The notes beneath the pieces were generated by a model. That model had not been told where the DNA came from. It did no database searches and saw nothing but the letters and a program-made list of their open reading frames with translations. The translations under genes and the position numbers were made by a program. This document shows, piece by piece, positions 53,132-62,796 of a DNA stretch of 64,000 nucleotides. How positions within the stretch are numbered: the first letter of the stretch is position 1; the number at the start of each line of letters is the position of its first letter. This DNA comes from Silurus meridionalis (Eukaryota > Chordata > Actinopteri > Siluriformes > Siluridae): the NCBI RefSeq assembly GCF_014805685.1, contig NC_060884.1, positions 13,715,356-13,779,355 on the forward strand. Direction: 5' to 3'.

Positions 53132-55635
53132 TTATATATAGTTTTTTTTTTTTACATTTAATATGTAAGCATATACCTAAGAGTGCTTAAAACATGTACA
53201 TAGCAATACAGTCCTGTTTACATTTACATAGTCCATTTATTTACTTGTTTACTGTAACTATCACAGATAGCCCATGGCATGTGATAAGGGATAGATATGT
53301 TTCTCCATCTGGCTCCCAATAAGAACAGTTTGGAAAACCTGTCTTAGACTAAGACAAACATTTCTGGGTCATTGCCCCTGGTCAAGCTGCTCTGTCTGTA
53401 TGTCTATAAAGTGCTGTAATAGGCAGATGTGCCTGTGTTTATCTGAACGCCAACAACACTGATAAACAGCTCAGATTACATCTAACTTTGTGCATTCATG
53501 CATGTTGTTTTTGTTTTTCTTGAATCTTATAGATTTGTATTGATGACCTACAAAATAGTCTGACAGTCTGAGGGTATTTTCACATATAGGTATTTTTAAA
53601 GAAGACTTACTCAGTCTAAAGTAGACCCAAAAACTTGTAGTGTCCACAAAATGTGTGTGGTAGTGTCCACAATACGAGTGTTTCAAAAAAGGAACTCGGT
53701 GCTTTGTGGGCATTCTTGCCTAATTGATGGGTTGAAATGTGTAATACTGATTGATGGATCATATAATTCAAAATGGTTTATTGACATCATGGTATCATTT
53801 GAAAAATGGACACAGCAAAAAAATGTTATCAGAGTAAATGACCGTAAGCATTTGGCATGGGTGTTTTTCTAATCCCTATTAAAAGCAAAACACATGCATA
53901 CACTTCATACATTACAAGAGTAATATACAATTTTATATATAGCAATATATTATTTTATTATTGCCTAATTAACTAAACACAAATGAGTATTGCATATGTC
54001 ACAATGCTACAGTATTATCATGCAGATATCTAACCACTTCTTACTAGCAATGTTCAGCCATTAACTAATGTTTTTTTGTAACTACGAATGAACAAACCTC
54101 AAATTCTTTATCCATGAAATAAAACGGGAAATGGACTTCGACCACTTTGTTTTTACAAGACACAAACCAAGCAAGCCACAAAATAAACCACAAACAAACC
54201 ATACTGGAAGTGTCTCTAGAGGTGGTCCAAAGCACAGTTTGCCTGTGGGCTGTGTTAGAGGGGCTCATTCACATATGTGCAAAAAATGCTGAGTTATCAT
54301 TCTAAGCATTCTATGATTACTTGGAATGCTGAATCCGACCCAATGTGAAAATGTCTTCGCTTGTCCTTGTTTGCAAAATACTTTAACCCGAAGGTGAATG
54401 ATATGAATCATGTGGTGCTTTCTGCCCACAGACAAAGTGACCTTGGTGACTAGAGTCAACTGTTCCTTTTGAGATGCATACATCCAGGGTGTGAATCGTC
54501 TTGGGCCACACACAGAATGTGTATTTGTGTGTCAGACATGGTCACTGGAGAGTACCAGAAGGAAGCAAGAAGGGGGTGGGGGCGGGAGAAACAGTCTTAA
54601 GCGCTACTTGGACAGTTTAAGTGGTTATGAGACCAAAGTGCAGACCATAGGCTAAGTTCTAACTCCTAAATCTGTCTATATAATCTGTGAACATTGTGAC
54701 TAATGTTTCACTCACCTTCCACTAATGATACTTTATACATTCATTTATGTCCCCCTCTTTTTTGTCTCTTTCATGTAGAGATCACTGGGTCCATATGCAG
54801 AGTCAAATCTCTTCCAGGTCTCCCTGCTGAGATCTCCCGGTCAGGGAGGAAACTCTCCCCTTCAAAGGTGCACAGTGATGAATGTGTGGAAAACCTGGTT
54901 GTGTTCGACCCAGTCTAGCATGAGCTGTCATCTGGAAAAACCATTATGTCTCACCATTACTGGCCTAGTCTAAACACTTAAAGTGATGACCAAAATTAAA
55001 GACCTCCTGCAATCTCTCCACAGCTTGCATTGTGTAGAGCGAGCGTGTCGTTGACATGCAGGGGCAGAAGGGAAGTGTTTCTTTAGCTCCTCCAAGTTCC
55101 TCATTCCTAAAAATCGCACTTGTGCTATTACAAAGGAGCACTGTGTTTCAGTCCACAAACATAGCTTGTTGCGAATAAAGCTGACTGGCGCAGATGGGAC
55201 CGGTTGTACTGGTTTGTGTGTAGTAAATGCTATCTCAGGACTATGGCTTCCCTGTTAAAAAAAAAAATTCACCCTTCCCATCTGTCCACCTTGGCATAAG
55301 GAAGCCCTTTGTGTTTGCCCTCAGGAGGATCAGGCTTTAAAAATTGCCTAGTCAGCTTTATATTTTTCCCCCAAAGATCTAGAATGTAGATGCATGTGTG
55401 ACCTTATTTTAATTTTTTAAGATTATTTTAAACGAGCTTTTGCAGCCCTAGCTTGCAAATGAGCATTGCTGCTAAACATTGAAAGAAACTTGTTGAACTA
55501 GTACATAGAATGTTAGTATATTGATCAGTTTGGAGACTTTAGAGATGTTGGCTAAGCGGTGTGATACATCTGTGTACAATTAGAGGAGAAAGAGAGGTGG
55601 AGACCGACGTGGTGGACAAGTCTGGGGGTGTCGCC

Positions 55636-55672
<37 letters not shown>

Positions 55673-58600
55673 GGAAAGAGTAGCAGAAAGCGGATAGATC
55701 ACTTCTCTGACTGAACCGTTTGAATGGAAGCGATTTGAATTCGAATCCAACCGTCGGATTTATTTAAATCTGCGAGCTCGCGCTTGAACATGAGCGCACG
55801 TGCTGACGTCCATCCCATTCGGTCGCGTCTCAAACGGACATTACATTACATGTAAGTCCAAGTTTCTAAAAGAAATGTTTCCATAAACTTCTACTTACAG
55901 TATTTTTTAAGTGATGAATTGTACACTATCGTCTGCCTGGTTTGCATTTTGTCTTTTTTTTTCATAGTTAAAAATTGCTCAATGAGTATCACAAGCTTTT
56001 TTTTTTTTTTTTAACGTTTTCTCTTCTGGGCAAATCAATTTAGAATAGTACAGTACAGTTGCATACACTTTTCTTCTACATTATTATGTTATTGTGCGTA
56101 AATTTCTATATGTTTTTTTTTTTATTGCAGTACAGCCTGTATGCTTGCTAAAGCAATGATAACCACAACGGTTTTACAGTTTGCATAAAGTTAGAGATAA
56201 AGTGTATGGAGGTTCAGCCTAGTTTCAGTTCTTCTTTCTTTTTTGCTCCCTATCTCTAAATATATACCTCTATTTTCCAAAAAGGAAACTAGGCAGCTTT
56301 TCTGTATGATGTGGAACACTTGGAGAATATTTCTGTCTTTTTCCAAAGTGTAACGGAACAAAAATATAATAACTTTCCTTCTCAAAGTCTTTACACCAGC
56401 ACATCATTTGCACCATTGAGAATCTATTGATACCATGACATGTCTAATATAGACCTCGAATTTCTTTTTTGGGTGTGTGCGTTACATTAGATGACATTAA
56501 ATGAAAGCCATATGATGCCAAACTGGACATACAATATTTTAAATGTCTTGACATGCCATAATGCGTTAAAGCTTTTTTTGTCCAGTCCAAAATTGCTGCT
56601 TTTTAAGAAAAAACATTCATAAAGTGATAGCGAGATGTGGCCTAATGAAAAACACCTCACTGTGGATTAAGTGTTATACTTATGTTACATCGCAAAGATT
56701 TGCAAATGATTTAATGGAGCAAACTTCCATCAAATTCTATGTTGCAGAACACCTGTGAGATCAGTTAGTCCTTGTTGTCAACTGTCTCTTTTTGTCTATC
56801 TTTTGTTATCTATCTTTACGTTAATAGGAAGAGAAATCTACAGTTTGTCATGTTACAGAACCTGGCAAGCAGGAAGTCTTTTGTTATGAGAATTGTCCCA
56901 TTGTGGAAAAACTGCTGACATTCTTTCAAAGCATTGACACCCAATGTAGAATGTAAGATAAAGACTTGTCTTTCCCCAATGGACAACCCATTTCTTAAAC
57001 CTGTCAATCATTTGGAGCGTCCGTCATAAAGGTTCAAAGAACCGAGACTGTAGAAAACAAGGATGTATTAGAACAAGGGCATTAATAAAAACCTGAAATT
57101 TAAATGACATCAGGCGTTAGCTTTAGATCGGAGAATTCTCGCTTTACAATCATAAATTATAGGCTTTTTCCAGAAAATTTTGCGTTTTAAATAAGATCCG
57201 TGGTTGTGTTTTGTTGTTAATTAAGATTTATTTGCTACCGTTTCTATTATTTTGTTGACACCCCGTAGTTTAAAGTCTTTTGATCCGGATGCTAACCTGT
57301 ACCACATCTTAGAGAGTTCCCATAAACTCCCACTACACACTTCTGCAGTAATCATTGCAGTTCAAGTACTTGTTTTATAGGTTTAGAAAGAGATTTTACA
57401 GCTTGGCGTTCAGCTTACTTTAAAGAGGAAAGTATAGCATAGTTTTGATTCGCTAGATGGAAACCAGAGAGGAACACAAAGGCCAGACAAATTCATGTTG
57501 AAAATCTCTCAGGTCACAGGAAAGGCTAAGCTTGGATGTACACTGTTAATTAGAGTAGTTCTAAACTTGCAGATATGGGGGTTCATGTTTCTTTTTTTTA
57601 GAAGTTTAGAGCATGTTTGTCAAAGGAGGGTGTAAACTGACTCACACTTGGAATGAAAGGTAGGAGTTGTCCGAAAGCCCCTGGTTCTTTTGGCATGGAA
57701 ACTGTATTTGGGAGTAGTACAACACACTATAATAATTACACCCATCCTTTAGCCAGTATTTCAAACCCAAACAGCTACCCCACTCAGTCATTTCTCTCTT
57801 TTTTTTAAGTCACAGAACACGCTTATAACTCAACCAGCCAACTTGGAGCCAGTCCAGCAAAAACAATGGCTACATTCTCACCCCCTTTTCAAGTTTGGGG
57901 TCAATTACTGCTGACCAGCTAACTTTTCTTTTCAGCCTGTCTTTGCTTCATCGTACAGACATACATCTACCAGGCGAAAGCGGAAAGCCTGAATTACTAC
58001 CTCACAGGCCGTGAAAGTCCATTAAAAAAAGAAACGGCTCCCCTACATCCCCAGACAGCCCTGTAAGCTGTTTGTTGAACTTTTTCCTATTGGAGTTAGA
58101 CTTTGTAGAAAAAGGGCCTTTATATTTATTTAAAATCCTTTTTCTATTTTTTCTTTTTTTACTGTAATTACAAGCTTCCTGAATTGAGTGAAACACAAGA
58201 AGACCCAGTTTTGTAAACTTGTTTTGTTCTGCAAAAACTAGCAATAAATAAATCAGTAAAGACAATCCCTTTCCTACTTAAAGTGATCTTATATAACTGT
58301 GTCATTCATCAAACAGATGACAGAGATGTGGTACTGTGGTAAACACTGAATATTTATGGCTGGCAGTGTTTTTCACACATATGTAATGGCAAAGTGAGAT
58401 TTATAGGATTGTCCCCAAGTGTGGATAAAGCAGTAAGTATTCGTCTGCTCTGTCTTTACAAACCAATATCAAGTGGATAGAGCCTGGGAGATCTGCTTTT
58501 TTAGTTTTGCCAGAGCTATATCCAAAACTATGAAAAAAAACAAAAACGTGTTATCTGAGAAGTATTTTCTTGACGCTATGAATGTGTTTGCGGTTGCTTT

Positions 58601-61600
58601 TTCTTCACTAATACATTAAGTAATACTACAGCAACATAAAGGTGCTTATTAAAAGTTGCATTTGGTCTACATTTGGATGTAACATGTTTGAGATCGAATT
58701 AAAACCTTTTGAAATCCATAGTTGCAACAGACAATGGCTTTTATATTGTTTGCCAGGTTAGCAAACATTTTTGGCATCTTTGGATTTGATAAGATCTTTA
58801 CTTTTGCTTTACAAGTGAGTCGTGAATCTTGCTGGCACTTGCTTATAGTGTGTCTGGCTCCAAAGTGCCACTCTTGCATTTTCAACGCGTGCAAATGGAA
58901 ACCTCTGTGGACAGGGAATGAGAAATGTTGGTTGTTCTTGCACTGTGGCTTTTGGAGAGCCATACAGCTCCAGAGCTGTCCAAGCATGCCCATTCTCTCT
59001 TCGGCACTCACAACCTGTGATTAACACTAACTCCCGGCTCTTTAACTCTGCCTTTCCAAGATTCACCAGGATGTTTTGTCCTCCCCCAGCTTTCTGGCAC
59101 ATCTAATTCCTCTTTTTCCACTGGTGAAGACCATGCTTAGCCTGAAACCACTGAGCAATTTGAGCTCTGCAGGGGGGGGGGGGTTTGCAATGGCCATGAA
59201 ATGCTGATTGCTGACTGTAGATGTCAACTAGAAAATGAAAAGCATATTAAGTAACAAATGAGAAATGTGATGGAAAGAAGGCGTATGTTCAAATGCAGAA
59301 TGATCTTTTCATTTCACGAGCATGTAGATTGAACAGCTCGCACTAAGAGCACATCTCGATGAACTATTAACCCACCTTGATAAGGTTGAGATGTTCTGGA
59401 TTTAGTGTTTGCTCAGTGTGAATTACAAGAAGACCACATTCTCTTTTATTAGTGAGGTTACGTAATGCCTTGCCCGGGGGCAAATATAATTACACTGACA
59501 GATTGGGCAGTTCGAGTGACTATTTAAATAACCCTGAATGCTGGATTGCAAAACATCATTACGTGGTCCAGTTAAAAAGAATAATTTTGTCGAAACATTT
59601 ATTATTTATTTATTCGATTCAATTATATTTTTAAAATGATTTTATTTTGAAGATGGTCACGAAACAATAGAAATATTCGGGAATCACTGCAGATTAAATG
59701 CGCTTGCTTTCGAAAAGGAGTGTATTCACCCTGACAAGACTTTCGCACCTATTCACAGTGACATTGACATAGTTGTTTTAAGAGTACTGTTTCAATCATG
59801 GACAAAGTCTGGACAATATAGCATGGATTGCATTCAGTGCCATTTATATATATTTTTTACGATTATCAAACAGCATCTTATTATTTCTACAATAAGAATG
59901 TTCCATGTTAGTTGTAAATTGGGATTTAAAGCGTAAGAAATCCCAAACAATTTCAAACAAATATGCAACTATGCTTATTCTTTTAGAGAATGACAATGTG
60001 TCAAAACATTCACTTTAAGATAATTCGATTCTATTTTATTCATTTTAGTACGGTAGGGCAGGGACCGAGAATACCTAGGAGACATATCCGAGCAACAAGA
60101 TATAACACATCAACAGATTTTCAACAATAAGTTGGACAATCTCTTAACTCTTCTGGGAAGGTTATTTTGTAAGTGTGGCTTTGCACCTATTCAGCCACAG
60201 ACGCATGAGGAAGGTCAGGCACTGTTGTTTAGTGAGGAAGCCTGAGGCACAATCACTGTTCCAGGTCATCTTAAAGGTGTTCACCGGATTTGAGGTGCAG
60301 GCCATTGTGCCACATTGTGCCACAGTGGCATTGTCATGCTGGAACATGTTTAGGCGTGTCAGCTTCAGCAAAGAAAATTGTAATGCGTGTGCATACAACA
60401 ACATTTTAAACAATTGTGTTCTTCACAATTTGTGGCATTTGTTTGGGTTTAACACTCATATGGGGTAATTGTCAGGTGTCTACAAATATCATTCAGTATG
60501 TCATTCAAATGCCTGATGAAGAGTTGGGTCTTAAGTCTTGTTTGGATATATTTAGCTGTAACTTAGCTGTTTAGGCAGTGAGGAAGTTTACTTCACTGCC
60601 AGGGTGCGAGGACATAGATAATTATTGATGCATGTTTTTTCTTTGTACCCAGTGGGTCAATTTGAGCAATGCTATAGGACTGAAGTGCAAGGTATAATAG
60701 GTGCCTTGAGGTAAGTAGGTTCGGGACCATCATTGACTTTGTGGGCAGTTCCAAAAAACTATTAGAATGAATACAGCAAAACGGTGATGTGGTATAACGT
60801 GGTGAGACAAAAAAATGTTTTGCAACCGCATTCTGGATCGGATGGCGTGCAAGGGCAGACCTACCAGGAGCCAGTTGCAGTATTCCAATCTTAAGATGAA
60901 AGGAACTGAACAAGCACCTTAGTGGCCTCTATGGAGGAAAATGGCTCTATGTTGCTAGTGCTTTAGAGGAGATACAAGTAAAGGAAGAGATAAGAATGAG
61001 CCAAACATGCTGAGATCTTGCAGAAACATGAGTGTCTGGGGAAGGAAAGAGAAAATAAGTTCCAGGGGTGCTGTGTCATGATCGACCCCAATTTCCATAC
61101 AAGCAGGGATATGCAAAGAATATAATTTACTTTGCTGTAGTTTATATGTGACAAATAAGAGGCTTCTTCTTATTTTAATGTGTATACAGAGAACTAAAGA
61201 GGAACCAGCAGTGAGACTTGTGGGACATCATTGGGATGTCTGCATGAAGCAAATGTGCAATACCTCATCAAACTGACCAGTTTCTTGGTGATAGATATAC
61301 CATCTTTACTTTTACAACTTTTTGAGTTATTTTGTATGGACGTTGGCAACCTAGCTAATCAGCTATTAACCGTGAAGCAGCATATATTTCTACTAAATGG
61401 AGTCATCAGGCCGGCACTTGTAAGTAAGAAATTACAAGTGGTGAAAATGAAACCAACTTCAGCAGTGATTGTGAGTTTATAAAGCCATGTAAGCACAAGC
61501 ACATGTCAGAACGAGTTTGGTTGAATAGATCTGAATGAAAATGAGCAGGGCGAAGCATTGTTTTAATGACCAGGATTTTATGACTTAATTAAACTGTCTA

Positions 61601-62029
61601 ATTTGATTAAAGAGAAATGAAAGCTAAAATAAGATGCACAAAATAAAATTCTAATAAAAACACAAAGAAGTTTTCATATAAACAAGCGGATCCAATGACA
61701 AATTGATGTCTGAACGCTCTGTTTTTTTTGTAATGAAAATACTGTTTTAACTTAAAATGCACGTTTTCACAGAATAAATAAATATTTAGCTCTAGTTTTT
61801 AAACATTAATTTTAAGATTTATGTGCAGGACTGGGCAAAAATATTTGTATTTATTCTTAAAATACTATTTATATATTTATTTATTTATTCTTTTTTTTTT
61901 TTTTTTTTTTATATTGATCTATAAATAAATTGAATTGTTTAAATCTTTATCACTGATATCACTGATCTTTTGCAGGTTTCTGTATTATTAATATTGCAAA
62001 GACCAGTATTGATAAGCATTCGGTTGTGG

Positions 62030-62084
<55 letters not shown>

Positions 62085-62796
62085 GCATACTGCTGTGTAT
62101 GTGTGGCGTTTGGGTGTTATCAGTGTGAATCATGCCACTCTCATGCAGGGCAGAGTGTAATCCCTGCCAGTCTGATTAGCATCATCCAGATTGTCTGCTT
62201 TCAAACCACATGGACACCCCACAGATTGAAAACCCAGACAGGGCAGTGGAGTAGCATTGCCTCTCACAGCCAATGATATTTCCAACCATCTCAATGTCAT
62301 GTTATTATTCATGTTGTATTGTACCTTGCTAATGAATTGGAAGGGTGCTCTGTCTTTAGCATAATAGCAGCTGCACATGTCACTTCAGGAACAGCTGTGT
62401 GCTCAGCATGACTGTCTCTCAGTTTGGTCATACTGTATAATGAAGATGCCTTGTGGTTTAGAATCATTTGTTGATCATCACTGGAGATTTAACAAAATGA
62501 TGTTAACCCTTTAGGTCTTTCTTAAATTGGTATAACAGTGATATTAAGTAAAAGGACAAATTTCTGTAGTTTTCCTTCATAGAATGGATGTATTTGTCGA
62601 AAATAAACATTTGATCAACCTTTTCGCCTCTTACTCTTTACCTTCCTCTGTTTGCAGGTGGGATGAGAGCAGTTCCATCAGCAGTGGTTTAAGTGATGGC
62701 TCTGATAATCTCAGCTCAGAGGATCTAAATGCCAGCTCCTCACTGAACTCACTGCCCACGACACCAGTCGGCTCCCGACGGAATTCCTCTGTCATG
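33067..62796 (+). CDS. nav1: NAV1, neuron navigator 1, 5' part (4 of many exons; continues beyond window)
   Basis: Microtubule plus-end-associated protein acting in neuronal migration and axon guidance; full proteins end with a coiled coil and an AAA-type ATPase domain not reached here. Join 33067-33706, 38775-38877, 40672-41031 and 62658-62796; all junctions are GT/AG and in phase, giving 414 residues with no stop. Matches to human NAV1 include NLRKQRSLTNLAVLTDAEKK, SRIPRGPYAEVKPLSK, FLKVDPELVVTVLGDLEQLL, RKRTVQNVLDLRQNLEDTMS, SVSSLSNRSSPLSWR, SPRLQAGDAP and WDESSSISSGLSDGSDNLSS. It differs from NAV2/NAV3 in lacking a calponin-homology domain and in the VDPELVVTVLGDLEQLLFSQ block. Human NAV1 begins about 55 residues earlier; here the ATG with good context (GCAGGCATGG) corresponds to the internal MAKASA methionine. 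Confidence 0.95.
34211..34246. repeat. (GT)n microsatellite
   Basis: About 18 GT units with a GCGCGC end. Confidence 0.96.
38240..38313. repeat. (AT)n tract
   Basis: About 36 uninterrupted AT units. Confidence 0.97.
38775..38877 (+). CDS. nav1: NAV1 exon 2 (common), residues 214-248
   Basis: Acceptor TTTGGTAG, donor GTAAGA. Encodes DRESQRKRTVQNVLDLRQ and NLEDTMSSLRGTQLSHG, the segment shared by all three vertebrate navigators (DLRQNLEETMSSLRGTQ). It forms a likely short coiled coil. Enters in phase 1 and leaves in phase 2. Confidence 0.96.
38878..40671. other. NAV1 intron
   Basis: No further exon seen. Includes a perfect 21-bp tandem duplication with one mismatch at 40233-40274 (ACTTAGTTTGAGTGTCCTACG). 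Confidence 0.7.
40672..41031 (+). CDS. nav1: NAV1 exon 3, residues 248-368
   Basis: Acceptor CTTTCAG, donor GGTAAG. Encodes CYDSDDTNARSVSSLSNRSS, PLSWRHGQASPRLQAGDAPS, a divergent middle with YTSHTMPARCSSRLGNTSHI, then LKSGYLSDSDLMSKSLN and an acidic run of six aspartates before NLANG. Human NAV1 has the same order with GYMSDSDLMGKTMTEDDD. The Asp run comes from a GATGAT repeat that has expanded in this lineage. Confidence 0.96.
41951..41982. repeat. 8-bp tandem repeat, four copies of TCCTACAA
   Basis: Four exact copies, immediately upstream of the LINE relic that begins near 42010. Confidence 0.9.
42010..42900 (-). mobile_element. Degenerate L2/Rex-like LINE relic
   Basis: The CAAGCCAAGTCAGGCCAG terminal block and TTTATTGTCATGTGTCCTGG mark the 3' end at about 42020. 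Further in, AGTCAGGAAGTCTGTGATCC and GTGTTGAAAGCACTAGAGAAG on the plus strand correspond, inverted, to reverse-transcriptase motifs (WI..FL.. and the SAFNTI-like segment). No open frame remains. Same orientation and probably same clade as 20826-22330. Confidence 0.6.
43702..43790 (-). mobile_element. LINE 3'-end fragment
   Basis: AAGTCAAGTCAGCTTTATTG and the next about 60 bases resemble the 3' terminal segment of the two larger LINE relics; nothing upstream of it remains. Confidence 0.5.
44224..44624 (+). mobile_element. 401-bp internally deleted Tc1-like element with TA target duplication
   Basis: Starts CAGTGGCTGTCAAAAGTTT and ends AAACTTTTGAAAGGCACTG, inverted repeats with few mismatches, flanked by TA on both sides. 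The interior keeps a transposase piece: KVLWTDESKYDIF (first catalytic Asp) then, after frame changes, PTVKHGGRS. Most of the gene is deleted, giving a MITE-sized non-autonomous copy. Confidence 0.85.
44781..45119. mobile_element. 339-bp pogo/Tigger-like MITE with TA target duplication
   Basis: Left end CAGTAATCCTCCGTTTATCG and right end CGGTAAAGCGGGGGATTACTG are inverted repeats about 24 bp or longer, with TA on both sides (44779-44780 and 45120-45121). No coding sequence. The CAGTAATCC-type end suggests a pogo/Tigger-group origin. CpG-rich ends contrast with the AT-rich middle. Confidence 0.8.
46735..46985 (+). repeat. SINE-like dispersed repeat, degenerate
   Basis: GCTCAGGATTATCTG, CTTTGTGTCTGTATA, TACCTCCCAAAGCATGTCAG and GGTTGTCTATAAATTGGCCC follow the order of the repeat at 10040-10335 and 18180-18345. 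Confidence 0.55.
48840..49085. promoter_or_regulatory. Candidate regulatory element with perfect RFX X-box
   Basis: GTTGCCATAGCAAC at 49009-49022 fits the palindromic RFX consensus (GTTGCC, two-base spacer, AGCAAC). It sits in about 250 bases of higher GC content with a pyrimidine tract, inside the big NAV1 intron, and a GTAAAA possible donor follows at about 49066. It may be an enhancer or an alternative NAV1 promoter. Confidence 0.4.
49420..49475. repeat. (AC)n microsatellite
   Basis: About 27 CA units. Confidence 0.98.
52671..52731. repeat. (GATA)n microsatellite
   Basis: About 15 TAGA units. Confidence 0.98.
53053..53128. repeat. (TA)n tract
   Basis: About 38 TA units. Confidence 0.97.
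54779..54918 (+). CDS. Candidate alternative terminal coding exon inside NAV1 intron
   Basis: A strong acceptor (TCTTTTTTGTCTCTTTCATGTAG) is followed by 46 codons reading ITGSICRVKSLPGLPAEI then SRSGRKLSPSKVHSDECV and ENLVVFDPV, then TAG. Entering in phase 1, it can only follow exons that end in phase 1: 24969-25060 (giving CEDL-EITGS) or 33067-33706. It does not fit after the phase-2 exons 38775 and 40672 in this frame. Possible poly(A) signals follow: ATTAAA at about 54993 and AATAAA at about 55175. Composition is protein-like. I do not recognise the sequence. It may end a short NAV1 isoform or a separate gene overlapping NAV1, or be chance. Confidence 0.45.
55639..55670. repeat. (AC)n microsatellite
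   Basis: About 16 CA units just upstream of the CpG-rich block. Confidence 0.96.
55670..55860 (+). promoter_or_regulatory. nav1: CpG-rich candidate internal NAV1 promoter and alternative first exon
   Basis: About 190 bases with many CpGs in an AT-rich intron, including TGCGAGCTCGCGCTTGAAC, TGCTGACGTCC (CRE-like) and CGGTCGCGTCTCAAACGG. ATG at 55790 opens a frame MSARADVHPIRSRLKRTLHY that reaches a consensus donor (CATGTAAGT) near 55850 in phase 2. That is the phase required by the next NAV1 exon at 62658, so splicing would give ...LHY-M-WDESSS. It would make an N-terminally shortened NAV1. Structural inference only. Confidence 0.4.
60141..60490 (-). mobile_element. Tc1-like transposon relic, minus orientation
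   Basis: GAAGGTCAGGCACTGTTGTT, GGCATTGTCATGCTGGAACA and TGTCAGGTGTCTACAAAT are decayed inverse copies of the fish Tc1 family at 16366-17055. The terminal ATATAGTG ends are missing. Confidence 0.65.
60500..61300. repeat. Degenerate dispersed fish repeat, class unknown
   Basis: AGAGTTGGGTCTTAAGTCTTG, CCGCATTCTGGATCGGATGG, GAGCCAGTTGCAGTATTCCA and AACCAGCAGTGAGACTTGTG occur in the order of a repeat widespread in fish genomes. I cannot name the class, and boundaries are approximate. Confidence 0.45.
62030..62081. repeat. (GT)n microsatellite
   Basis: About 25 TG units. Confidence 0.97.
62658..62796 (+). CDS. nav1: NAV1 exon 4, residues 368-414
   Basis: Acceptor TGTTTGCAG ends at 62657 and donor GTAAG begins at 62797. 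Encodes WDESSSISSGLSDGSDNLSS, then EDLNASSSLNSLPTTPV and GSRRNSSVM, matching human NAV1 WDESSSISSGLSDASDNLSS and SRRNSTIV. Leaves in phase 0; the next exon (LRTDSEKRS in human) is beyond the window or not seen. Confidence 0.96.

Larger units (their letters stand above)
41032..54778. other. Large NAV1 intron, 5' part
   Basis: No conserved exon found. Contains LINE relics (42.0-43.2 and 43.70-43.79 kb), a Tc1 deletion derivative, a pogo-like MITE, a SINE-like copy at 46.7 kb, several microsatellites and a candidate RFX site at 49.01 kb. An exon equivalent to the NAV2/NAV3 GYMTDGGL segment was looked for and not seen. Confidence 0.6.
54919..62657. other. Large NAV1 intron, 3' part
   Basis: Contains the CpG-rich candidate promoter at 55.6-55.85 kb, Tc1 and other repeat relics at 60.1-61.3 kb, and (GT)n at 62.03 kb. 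The stretch 55.9-60.0 kb is low in recognisable repeats and could hold conserved non-coding elements; a 12-G run lies at 59172-59183. Confidence 0.6.

Noticed and set aside
54779..54918. Reading this exon in the phase set by the 40672 exon
   Set aside because: That frame gives GDHWVHMQSQ and stops after 17 codons, so it is not a normal internal NAV1 exon.
58667..59106. Four overlapping ORFs on both strands (60-114 codons)
   Set aside because: Mutually overlapping frames with no family motif; more likely a locally GC-richer non-coding stretch, possibly conserved.
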